Assembly (NCBI GenBank): GCA_039105265.1
Contig: JAPFFF010000006.1
Location: forward strand, 4,650,001-4,714,000
Source of the DNA: Tritrichomonas musculus
Lineage: Eukaryota > Parabasalia > Tritrichomonadida > Tritrichomonadidae
Direction of reading: 5' to 3'
Length of the DNA: 64,000 nucleotides
A program made the translations under genes and the position numbers. The notes under the pieces were generated by a model that did not search any database, was not told the origin of the DNA, and worked only from the letters and a program-made list of their open reading frames with translations. Of this stretch, positions 11,121-20,653 are shown piece by piece. Every line of letters begins with the position of its first letter. The first letter of the stretch is position 1.

Positions 11121-11598
11121 TAATAAAATTGATTTATAATATCCAGAAAAAATTCATGCAATTGGAATAGTGGAATTGTTTTTTTCATTATTTTTTTTCA
11201 TGCAATTGGAATTGAAGTAAATAATATATGTAAAGATGTATAAAATTGATTTATAATATCTTAAGTATTGTATTGCTATTTTATAGCGTATATGATATAA
11301 TCGATCAAATTCAACAAAAAAAAATCTTGAAAAAATCATAACTATTGAATTCGTATTTTGATAAAATCCTTGTAATCTCTCTAAAAATCAAAAAAAATGA
11401 TGAGCTTCGGTGAGTGTAATGAAAATAAAAAAAATGGATATTTAACCTAAACCGTAAACAATTAGCCTTGATCGTTTTCCTCAGAAAGGTCCCCCTTAAA
11501 GAAAAAGGCAGACCACTATTTTTTCCCTCAATTATTATGACATAAAATATTTCTTCTCATTTTTAAAATTTTATAAAATTTTATCTCAAAATCTTATT

Positions 11599-13138
11599 TA
11601 CCCATATTTATAAACGTCCGTCTAAAATTGCAGAAGAGACCTCTGTCACTTAACTTTTCAGAAAAAATCCACTTTTAATTAAGCAATTCAAAAAAGAATT
11701 TACATCTTTGAAATATCTCATTTTTTTCAATAAAAATAACTTTTTGAATTAATTTACTAATTGTTATAATGATTTTCTATTGATTTACTATCAAATCATT
11801 GGCACTTTTTATTTGGTCAATAGATTCCTTAATTTACAGTCTCCTTATTTCAGCCAGATTTATACATAAATCAACAAAAAATCATCAAAAAAGCAATCGG
11901 AATATCGATAGACGACTCAGCAAAGCCCAAAAAATCGAGATATAGACAGATCAGCGAAACCAAATCCTACCGATTACCGACGGAATATACAAAAATTGAA
12001 AAGTTTTTAGGTTTACGATCACTATCTAAGCATATAATGCTTAATTTGAAGTTCCTTTTGGCATGCATATTTCATTTTTTTGAGATTTTTCTTAAATCTC
12101 TCTTTTTAGTTGAATATATAACAAACATTTTATAAAAATTTATATTTGATAATGCTTTATTGTATAATTTTTCTTTTTTCTTGTTTTTTAAGTTTTTATT
12201 TTCTAAGAATTGGTTAACTTTTTCAATGCTTTTTTGGTCAAATTTCTTTTTTTCTTCTCAAAATGAATTGTTCAAAATAAGCCTAAGAAAGCTTTTTTAA
12301 AACAAAAAAATATATAAAATAGCAATATTTATATATTTTAAAGATAACTACATATTTATTTTCCAAAAATAAGGAATTTGGTTTGATAAATAACGGACCA
12401 AAAATAAATTTTCTATTTGATTATTGCATCATATGGAGCATCTGATGACAATTCTAAATATACCAATATAAACAAAATATATTAAAGTTTTGCCTTAAAA
12501 AATAGCAAATATTACTTGAAAAAGTGAAACTTTTTGTGAACTAATTTTTAAATTCGCTTTTTACCGTGATATTCTTATAGAGTGAGGAATGAAAGTAATT
12601 TTTGGCAGAGTAAGTATGGTTGTATCTTGTGAACATCAAAAGATATTTACAAATTTGATGTTCCAAAATTCAAATTTTTGGATAAAAATAAGAATATAGC
12701 TTCATCTATTAATAACTAAGATGATGATAAATTTTGTTTTGAGATTGATAAAGTGGATATATGACTTTTTGCACTCCAACTAAAAATTAAACGGACAAAA
12801 AATGTAACCATCACACAAAATTTTATTAAATTGAGAGGAGAAAAAAGAATTGTCACCAATTTGAATAAATTTTACGACGATAAATTTTTAATTCAGAAAA
12901 AATTGTGAGTATTTAAATTCAAGTGAATAATTGAATTAAACATAAATCTATTTATATCTCTAAAAAACAATCGATATTTATAAAATATAAAATTACTTAT
13001 ATTTAATATATATTTTATAACATATTATTATTATACTTATTTGTTGTAAAATATAAAATATGAAGGCTTTTTTGTAACTTAAAAATCGTGTCAGAGTTCT
13101 CTTCTGCGATTTTAGATGGACGTTTATAAATATGGGTA
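11599..13138. mobile_element. 1.54-kb TA-flanked element with 49-bp terminal inverted repeats
   Basis: TA at 11599-11600 is followed by a 49-bp repeat (11601-11649) starting CCCATATTTATAAACGTCC. It is matched in inverse at 13088-13136, followed by TA at 13137-13138. Only 4 of 49 positions differ. Long inverted ends and a TA target fit the Tc1/mariner superfamily. No frame above 60 codons is found inside, so no transposase is encoded and the copy is non-autonomous or badly decayed. Confidence 0.75.
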
Positions 13139-13597
13139 CCAATCTTTTTTTTTTTTACGAATTTCATCAATATCTCAGCAAAAACTTCAAGCAATCGCTA
13201 AATATGCATCAAAGAATTTTTTTACTCTTTAAACATTACAATTTGTAATATTATTTGATCTATTCAGATATAAAATTTTTAACCAATTTTCAATCAAAAA
13301 CACCAAATTTCACGTAATACACTCAACAACAAGAAGCTGTCATTAAAAATTATCAGTTATGCGCCAAAACAAGGTTTTTTACACCTTTTATTTTTTGATC
13401 ATATCTCATTGAACAGCACGACATAGCGAGTACGTATCAACTGTTTTTTTACAATAAGAAAATTATTTTTATATTAATTTTCATGAAAATAGAAAGCGAT
13501 CCTAATGAAAAAAAGAGCAAAACTATTTTTTTAGTAAAACCCATTTTTATTCAATTTTAAATCATTAATCATTGAAAATTTATAAAATTCAATTGGA

Positions 13598-13719
13598 AAA
13601 AAACTCAGACCATTTTTTGAATATAAAAGCGTATATACGATCAAGAATTTGAATATAAAAAATTTATAACGATCATTTAAAGTATTCAAATTATATTCAA
13701 TTAGTGGTCTAAGTTTTTA
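13598..13719. repeat. Foldback unit with GGTCTAAGTTTT-type ends
   Basis: The left arm (about 13598-13623, AAAAACTCAGACCA...) and right arm (about 13694-13719, ending AGTGGTCTAAGTTTTTA) are inverted copies matching at roughly 22 of 27 positions. The word GTGGTCTAAGTTTT also occurs near 38130, and AGACCACTA near 11510. A dispersed family with this end is possible. Confidence 0.4.
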
Positions 13720-13909
13720 CTTTCAGTTTATAAAAAAATATTCCGTTTGTATTTTTTTATATAGAAAAAAACATGAGTAGCTACCCATGCTTTTTTTTGC
13801 AAAAGTGCAAAAAAGTTCCAGACTTTTTTTTCTATGGTACGATACAAGGTCAATATTGACCTAAACCGCCACAGGCGATTTCGATTTCCCGATTTATTTT
13901 TTTTTTAAA

Positions 13910-14010
13910 TAAAGTGTGTCCACTATTAGGATAGTTAAAATTGTGAAAACTCATTCAATATTTCTATGAGCTTATTCAAAAAATACTTTCCTAATTGTGG
14001 ACGCACTTTA
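13910..14010. mobile_element. 101-bp TA-flanked mini-element
   Basis: TA at 13910-13911 is followed by AAGTGTGTCCACTATTAGG and five more bases. The inverse copy lies at 13985-14008, followed by TA at 14009-14010. The 24-bp ends differ at 3 positions. Half of the unit is terminal repeat, as in mariner-type MITEs. It ends about 100 bp downstream of the coiled-coil gene's stop codon. Confidence 0.65.
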
Positions 14011-14107
14011 CATATTAAAATTATAAAAAACATTCACTAAAAACATCAAAAAAATAATAAAACGCTCTATTTTTATTACAAATATAAAAGATTATTAAAT
14101 CATAAGA

Positions 14108-16048
14108 TTAAAAAATATTATCTATTAGATCATACCAAGTAACAAGCATAGGAGGTGTACCATATGGAACATTTTCCCACTTTTCTTTTTCAATCAGTAT
14201 TTTCTGAAATATTTCATCATATGAACGTATCCTCTTTCCATGATAAAGTTTAACAATGCAATTACAAAACATTATTTCATCAAGAGAATATTTGGAAAAT
14301 TTCGGATTATTGTAAAAATCACATACATTTTGAAGTCTTTTCTTCCTTTCAATAAGAGCGAACCTTCTTTTCTGAATATTTTTTTGACGAAAATAAACTA
14401 ATGATTGCATTTTTTCTATCGTGCAACAATTTTTATCGTCAATTTGATTATTCTTCGAAGAAATGGTTGGATTTTTGTTATCTTGGGAAATCTTTTCATC
14501 ATGATGAAAATCTTTATTGCGAAAGTTAATTTTAGTACGATGTGGAAAAGCTGGACAATTGATCAAATCTTTATGCTCATGATTAATAAATGTTAAATTT
14601 TTAATTTGCTTTTTAATTTTCTTAATTTCTTTAAGAATTTGGTCTATTTTCTTTTGTAATTTAAATTGGTTATCTGAATATTTATTTACCAACTCATCAT
14701 TTGGTACATAATTAATAAATTTATGAGAATCAAGATCATCTCCTACTTTCTCTGAAAAAGCAATATGCTGATTAATCTGTTCGAGAGTGCCAATTGCTGA
14801 TTCTATTTTTTTACTCTCATTTTTAGAATCATTTATCATTATTTGCTCTTTGCTCTTTATTTTAGAATTAACATCTTGAATAAGATCAGTAATTTTGTTT
14901 GATTCATCAATTTTTCTTTCATAATTTTGCAGCTTAACATTAATTTCTGGGATTTTCTTTGTATCTATTTTTTTCTTCATATGTATTTCCCCTATTTTCC
15001 TTAAAACTTCATCTTTTTCATCTTTCGTTTCTAATATTTTTTTTAGAATTTGAAATTCTTTCATAGTTTTACATTTTTTCATTATTTTAATAATTTTATA
15101 CATTTCACAAACATCTTTTTTTGCATCTTCAATTTGATTTTTGTCAAGACCAAAAAGATTTTGACGATGTTCAGCTTTTTTTTTGAATTCTTTTTGGTTT
15201 TCTGTCATCTGAGCCATTCGATCATTTGACTTTTGAATGCTTTCTTTCATCTCTTTTAGTTTTTTTTCATTTTCTTTTTGTTGATCATCATACAATTTAA
15301 ATTTTTCTGTTTGAGCGTTTAATGATTTTTTTAATAAATTAATATCGCTGGAATTCTTAGCTTTTGAAAGCTTATTATCAATTTTTTGAACTTTTTGCTT
15401 TGCAATTTGATTATGATTTTGAATTTTTTGGTGGGTTTTAGAAATATCATTTATCTTATTTTGCAATTCATCTATAATAACATCAGTTGCAATTATATCC
15501 TCATTAACTTTTTTAATATCCAACTTTGTACTCGTAGGTTCATTTTCTTTAATATTTTGTTCTAATTTGGCTACTCGATCATTAATTTCTTTTTCTTCTT
15601 TTAATAAATCATCGTCCATCCCATGCAAATCATCGATCTTTTGCTTAATTGACGATTTTTCTTGGGAATATTTTGTTAATTTATTTGAAATTTCAACGCT
15701 AATTGTTTGTATTTCAGCTAATTTCTTCGAAACTTCGATGATAACATTTTCAATTGATTCTTGTTGATTTCTCATTTGCGATTCGAAGTCTTGTTGATCT
15801 TTTTCAAATTGATTTTTGAATTCCACTAGCTGTTGAGCATATTTTGCAACACTTGCTTCTCTCTCAGCTATTCGCTGAACTATCGATGAACTGTTTTTTC
15901 TTACATTTTCAATTTCTTCAGATCGATTAAACAAATTATTAAAGTGGCTTCCGATTTTATCTGATGTGGTATCTAATGTATGATTAAAAAAAATATCTTT
16001 CGAATTGCTATATTGAATAGCTGATGATAATGGGATATTATCATTCAT
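14108..16048 (-). CDS. Long coiled-coil protein
   Basis: 646 residues from the ATG at 16048. From about residue 45 to 490 the protein is an almost unbroken coiled coil rich in Glu, Lys, Gln and Ile (for example KLSKAKNSSDINLLKKSLNAQ and MKESIQKSNDRMAQMTENQK), with a short break near 150. The C-terminal 110 residues are different: basic, aromatic and probably folded (EIMFCNCIVKLYHGKRI to GTPPMLVTWYDLIDNIF). No motor, kinase or DNA-binding motif is visible. Such proteins in trichomonads are often cytoskeletal or centrosomal, but that is inference. It is divergent from the membrane-protein gene at 16478, with a 429-bp spacer. Confidence 0.85.
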   Translation of the reverse strand: MNDNIPLSSAIQYSNSKDIFFNHTLDTTSDKIGSHFNNLFNRSEEIENVRKNSSSIVQRIAEREASVAKYAQQLVEFKNQFEKDQQDFESQMRNQQESIENVIIEVSKKLAEIQTISVEISNKLTKYSQEKSSIKQKIDDLHGMDDDLLKEEKEINDRVAKLEQNIKENEPTSTKLDIKKVNEDIIATDVIIDELQNKINDISKTHQKIQNHNQIAKQKVQKIDNKLSKAKNSSDINLLKKSLNAQTEKFKLYDDQQKENEKKLKEMKESIQKSNDRMAQMTENQKEFKKKAEHRQNLFGLDKNQIEDAKKDVCEMYKIIKIMKKCKTMKEFQILKKILETKDEKDEVLRKIGEIHMKKKIDTKKIPEINVKLQNYERKIDESNKITDLIQDVNSKIKSKEQIMINDSKNESKKIESAIGTLEQINQHIAFSEKVGDDLDSHKFINYVPNDELVNKYSDNQFKLQKKIDQILKEIKKIKKQIKNLTFINHEHKDLINCPAFPHRTKINFRNKDFHHDEKISQDNKNPTISSKNNQIDDKNCCTIEKMQSLVYFRQKNIQKRRFALIERKKRLQNVCDFYNNPKFSKYSLDEIMFCNCIVKLYHGKRIRSYDEIFQKILIEKEKWENVPYGTPPMLVTWYDLIDNIF

Positions 16049-16477
16049 ATTTCATTAAAATAATAACGTATAAAATATCAATCAAATATTTGGATGAATA
16101 CATAGAATTTTCAAAATGCAAATATGACTTTTTACTGTATTAAAAAAATACAAAAGATGCCAGTAAAATTAGAAAATAAAGCTATAGTACAGTTACCAAA
16201 TTCAAATTTTCGAGATAACTAAAAAATTTGATTCTAAAGTAATAAAATTCTTAATAAATCTTATTTTCGATATGGAGCGATTTAGCAAATTTGATTTTAG
16301 AAGATTTCTGGAGAAAACTCCAAATTTATTTTATCGAATTTATCAAATCTTCAATCTTGTCTTTGGACAAATCTCCAATTGATATCTGACCAAATAATAA
16401 ACTTTTTCAAACCATATAAAAATAATATTGAATGCCCTTGACCAAATTTCTCGGTCTCAATTAAAATTTCATAAAAA
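16049..16477. promoter_or_regulatory. Divergent intergenic spacer
   Basis: The 429-bp AT-rich spacer sits between two divergent genes and must carry both promoters. On the plus strand, Inr-like TCAATT (about 16457) and TCATAA (about 16469) precede the ATG at 16478, in keeping with the very short leaders of trichomonad messages. No repeat element was noticed. Confidence 0.35.
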
Positions 16478-17239
16478 ATGGAAAATTACCTTGATTCTAC
16501 TCTTACACCTGAACCAAAAAATAATAATATAGATGTTATCACACTAGTTGATGGAATAAACTGTTTTGGGTTTCTTATTTCTTTGATATTTTTAATTAAT
16601 TCTACGTCAACAACTTTATATACATTTTTTATTATTTCTATTGTTCTTGTTCACGCCATTTTATTTGTTAAAACAGTATTTCCTCATTTTCAGATTGAAG
16701 CAGATATCGCACAGAGATTAGTTTTATGCTCAGATTTCCATTATTTAACAATAGCGCTTCTGTTTTTCATATCCAAAGTTTGCCCTTTGTCTTATATATT
16801 TTTATATATTTTACTCTTTGGTGTTAAGGCATTTTCTTTTTGCTTTAAATATATTCTTCCTTTAACTCCAGCAAATGACAGCCCAATAGTTGACAGAATA
16901 AATGAGGTAATAACGAGCCCTTTGATAATTAAACTTCCCTCATATGTAGAAATTGTACTAGAAGTTCAATTATTAATTAATGCTTTTATTGATTTTAGGA
17001 TCATGACATGGATCTCATTTATTGCTTATTCATTCTGGATCTTAATATTTAATTTTGCTAATAATGAAGTTCACTCTAAAATTTGGACTTCCGCATCAAT
17101 ATGGTTGAGAGAGTATGCTGCCCAAAATGCTGAAACTTTCGGTCCAAACTTAGAAATAGTTGTTGATAAAGTTACAGAATTTGCAAATATCGTTGCTCAA
17201 TTCTATCCAACAAAAGAGCTCAAAGTTCATCTCCAATAA
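16478..17239 (+). CDS. TMEM33/Pom33-family-like membrane protein
   Basis: 253 residues, close to the usual length of the TMEM33/Pom33 (Tts1) family of ER and nuclear-envelope membrane proteins. Hydrophobic segments lie near residues 22-42, 46-65, 86-100, 103-127 and 160-195. The central block has the family order: a membrane segment, then PHFQ at 69-72, a short amphipathic stretch, HYL at 88-90, two more membrane segments, and a soluble C-terminal helix region. In other eukaryotes the family shapes ER tubules and helps nuclear pore assembly. The assignment rests on this pattern, read by eye, and is probable rather than certain. No signal peptide is needed, as the first membrane segment can serve. 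Confidence 0.7.
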   Translation: MENYLDSTLTPEPKNNNIDVITLVDGINCFGFLISLIFLINSTSTTLYTFFIISIVLVHAILFVKTVFPHFQIEADIAQRLVLCSDFHYLTIALLFFISKVCPLSYIFLYILLFGVKAFSFCFKYILPLTPANDSPIVDRINEVITSPLIIKLPSYVEIVLEVQLLINAFIDFRIMTWISFIAYSFWILIFNFANNEVHSKIWTSASIWLREYAAQNAETFGPNLEIVVDKVTEFANIVAQFYPTKELKVHLQ

Positions 17240-18792
17240 AAACTATTAATAAATGTCAAACTAATAAGAATATTTTATCCTTTTGAATATTACTGATAAT
17301 TTAATTAATTATTCGATGGAAGAGTGTAAACCATTTTTCAAGATCAATCAAATTCAGGATTCTAAAAGAACAAATGAAAACAAAATATTTTATAATAAAT
17401 TATTAAATAAATTATTTTTAATTATAGCATGAATATCTATCAAATATAGAGGTACGGGTACTAAAAATTTTTTTAAAAATTCTTTATATTAATATATTTT
17501 ATCAAGTATATTCAATATTATATAAAAAATATTTAATGAAAGAGTTTTGTTCGTCAGGTGGAGTTTTATGAGTATTTTTATTAATTTTCGTAAACCATTG
17601 AAATTTTAAAAAAAATTCATCAAATATTTTTCATGTTTTTGCATAAAAAAAGTCATAAAATATTAAATGCATCTTTATTATATGAAAATGTTTAATAAAA
17701 AAATTAATTCAATCGATCTTGTAATAATATCATTTTAAATTTCTATGAATTAAATGATAAATGTGTAAAATGAAGAATGATTTTTGCATAATATAATATG
17801 ATTTATCTTTTGAAACCTTTTCTACTCTTGTAAACATGAATTGCTAAAAGCTGATATTTAATATTCTCAATGAAATCTTTTAAAAATGCCTTAAGATATG
17901 CGCTGATGATTTATTTATTTACCATAATTGGTTTAAATAAGAGATTGTTGGGAGAAATTAATGAATATGTCGCAATCTTTGTATTTTTATTATAAATTAA
18001 AACTAGTTTATCTCAGTAAAAAAAGAATTTTCTTTGTTTTTAACAGAGCAATTTAAAAGATGACTATTGGAATAATGTATATTTTAATATATAATTTATC
18101 AAAAAATATTTTGTATGCTTTAATTTCCTTCTTGAAAAAAAAAGCAAATAAAAAAAAATTCAATATGAACCGGAAATAGTCAAATATCCAACCGGAAATA
18201 GTCAAAAAGTTTTTGACATATTAAAAAAAATCTTTGAAAAAGATTCATGCCAATTATTTTTTTCATTCAAAAATTTAAATTTTAAAAAAAAAATTAAAGG
18301 TTAAAACGCAGCTACGCCTGACGAGTCGTTTTTTATTTTCATATATTTATTGTGATATATATTAATTATCCTATAAATTGATATATAGTTATCCCTTGAG
18401 AATTAAACAACCATTCCAAAAAATGAGTTGTAAAATACAATTTTTTTTTAAATTTTATTTTTTTTCATGAAAAAAATTGTTTTATTTTATATAAATAATT
18501 ATTTAATATCAATATTATATTTATTAGTTAAATATGCGATAATTATGAATTAAAAATATTTTTTCATTAAGATATTTATATATATTTAATGATTTTTGGC
18601 AATTATGTAACTTCTTTCCCTATGAATAAATAATCAAAACAATAAGTATTTCATATAATACAATAAATGTTTAAAATAAACATATAATAAAATTATTGAG
18701 ATATAAAATATTAAAGGAAATAAAAGCAAAATATTAAATAGACAAAATACGTTATTTTAGTCCCCGCACTTCTTCAAATATAATAATATAAT
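17240..18792. other. AT-rich intergenic region with a short tandem direct repeat
   Basis: No coding frame can be supported. AACCGGAAATAGTCAAA occurs twice in tandem near 18170-18206. A small GC-richer patch (ACGCAGCTACGCCTGACGAG) near 18306-18325 stands out in otherwise almost pure A+T and may be the trace of an old insertion. The spacer lies between convergent genes and so should contain two 3' ends. Confidence 0.4.
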
Positions 18793-19623
18793 TTAATTGA
18801 AGAAAATTGGTTTTTCATTTAAATCCGAATCTGAATTTTCACATTTAAAAGTTATACCGAATCTTTTAAGCGAAGGATTCATTCTTTCAATGAGCCTGTT
18901 TGGAGTAATATTTGGACAATCACTTGTTATTTTGCAAAAATAGTACGTAAATAAGCCATGAGACAGCCTTCCTTCTTTTGTTTCGGGCTTTACTGTTTTT
19001 TCAACGTAAAAGGAAATCATATTTTTGGCTGGAATTGCATTTACATTGAAAACAGAACCGCTTCCAAGAGAGTCAGTAATAAAAACAACACGAGCCTTTC
19101 CATTGTAGCTAGATGTGACAATTTTAACTATTGTTTCTTTCATTATACATGTATTTGGGAATGATATTCCACTCTCTTTATTTGTTGTTCTTCCGGTGTA
19201 AAAAACAGTCAATGCTTTCCTTGTGTTCTTCATGAAGAAGGCCAAATAATTGGCAAATTCAATGTCCTCGCCGTTGTAAAGATAGAAAACTTTGAAGCCA
19301 AAACGATGATGCTTCAATCCCATCAAATAACCGTCGTTTAATGGACCAACTCCGAGTTTGTTGTTTTTTTTGTCATCGTAGTCATTAATGACAATGAAGC
19401 ATACTTTCGCATAGTCACCTTGGGGAAGAGTGGAAACTGGCTTATTGTTTAAACACAGCGCAATTCGTCCAAATGCTTTCAAGATTTTTTTATGAGTTGA
19501 AACTTTACGGACATGTTGGAATTTTTTGCTGGAAAATTCATTGTCTTTAAGATCAAGTTTGATTGTTCGATGTTCATAATGTGGATGCTTTTGTCTTTTT
19601 CTCGGTGTATCAACAAATGACAT
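18793..19623 (-). CDS. Caspase/metacaspase-fold protein without catalytic residues
   Basis: 276 residues with the order of a C14 caspase-like p20 fold: strand-forming KVCFIVIND (73-81), GLKHHRFGFKVFYLYN (102-117), ALTVFYTGR (137-145), then ARVVFITDSLGSGSVFN (177-193), and a C-terminal HGLFTYYFCK, like the late helix-strand of metacaspases. In active family members the third block carries a Ser-Gly-His and the fourth an Asp-Cys-Cys-His-Ser-Gly. Here the His position is Arg (TGR) and the catalytic Cys position is not Cys (DSLGSG). A pseudo-protease, perhaps a regulatory or scaffold protein, is the best reading. The basic N-terminus (PRKRQKHPH) could be a nuclear signal. It is divergent from the USP gene at 20654. 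Confidence 0.65.
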   Translation of the reverse strand: MSFVDTPRKRQKHPHYEHRTIKLDLKDNEFSSKKFQHVRKVSTHKKILKAFGRIALCLNNKPVSTLPQGDYAKVCFIVINDYDDKKNNKLGVGPLNDGYLMGLKHHRFGFKVFYLYNGEDIEFANYLAFFMKNTRKALTVFYTGRTTNKESGISFPNTCIMKETIVKIVTSSYNGKARVVFITDSLGSGSVFNVNAIPAKNMISFYVEKTVKPETKEGRLSHGLFTYYFCKITSDCPNITPNRLIERMNPSLKRFGITFKCENSDSDLNEKPIFFN

Positions 19624-20653
19624 TATAATTAAAAAAATGAAATGAAATAAAAAAATTTTTTTTTATGCTTTTCAGACAATTATTGCTGTATTCAATTTTC
19701 AATTAATTATATAAATAATTTTCTTTTCAAAATCTTTTCAAAAAATCAAAAAAAGATTTTGTTTTTGTAATAAAAAAATAAAAACTTATAATATTTCCTA
19801 TTAAAATTAGTTATTCAATGAAATTAAAATTAATTTATAATTTATTTATATTATAAATTATAAATAATGAATAATATTAAAAAATAAAATCACTTTGCAA
19901 GGGTTATTTAAAATATTTATTTTCATCGATTTAATTCAATTTTTTTTATCTTTTATCAAATCGATTTTTTCATCAACATAATCAATCAATAATATTTTTT
20001 TTTAATAAATTTAAATTGATTTCATTATATCAAAGATGCATTAATGTTTTCAAATAGTTCTACTGCAAATTTACTTGAAAAATATTAATATTGAAATAAA
20101 TTGAATAATTCTTAAAATAAATTTACTTAAAAGTGGTATAATACGTTTATATCAACTATTGTTCAACTTTTTTTCGTACTCAATCTTTTTATGTTTGAAG
20201 TAATATCAAAATCAATATTATCAGAAAGTTGAATTTGTTTTCAGCGGTCTTGAAATATAAATTATTGATATTTTGTCTGAAGGAATAGTAATAAATATCA
20301 TATAAACTTGATATTTTTTAAATATGTTTAAAGGTTGATAAGGATATGTTAAACCTTGGAACTCTTAGGTAATATCGCAAATATACAATATGTTCATAAC
20401 TAAATTGCACGAATATTACTTATTTTAGAAAGGTTAAAATAGAAAAAACAATACTTTCTATAGACCATTTATCATCTCAATTTTTTCAATTCGTTAACTA
20501 ATTTCATGTAAAGCTAAAAATGAACTATTCTTATTTATATGCTAAAAACAATCATATTTATTTGCAAATTAATATTTTGGAAAAAATCATTTTGGCGGCA
20601 AATTTAAAATCATAAACTTTTTGTATAAAATATAATCGTCTTGCAAAATCTAA
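19624..20653. other. AT-rich divergent intergenic region
   Basis: About 1 kb between divergent genes, with poly(A)/poly(T) runs and no coding frame. Both promoters should lie here. Inr-like TCA words are too common in such DNA to choose among. Confidence 0.4.

Larger units (their letters stand above)
9662..11499. mobile_element. 1.84-kb TTAA-flanked inverted-repeat element with nested smaller units
   Basis: TTAA at 9662-9665 is followed by GGGGGACCTTTC. GAAAGGTCCCCC at 11484-11495 is followed by TTAA at 11496-11499. The 12-bp ends match perfectly and the target-like TTAA is duplicated. No transposase frame exists inside, so the element is non-autonomous or decayed. It has collected further foldback units (9826-9982, 10241-10489, 10982-11120). 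Its left end lies only 25 bp upstream of the start codon of the leucine-rich repeat gene. Confidence 0.6.

Noticed and set aside
13761-13835. Possible foldback around CATGAGTAGCTACCCATG with A/T-run arms
   Set aside because: The arms are mostly homopolymer (TAGAAAAAAA versus TTTTTTTCTA) and the centre is a near-palindrome only; too weak for a separate element.
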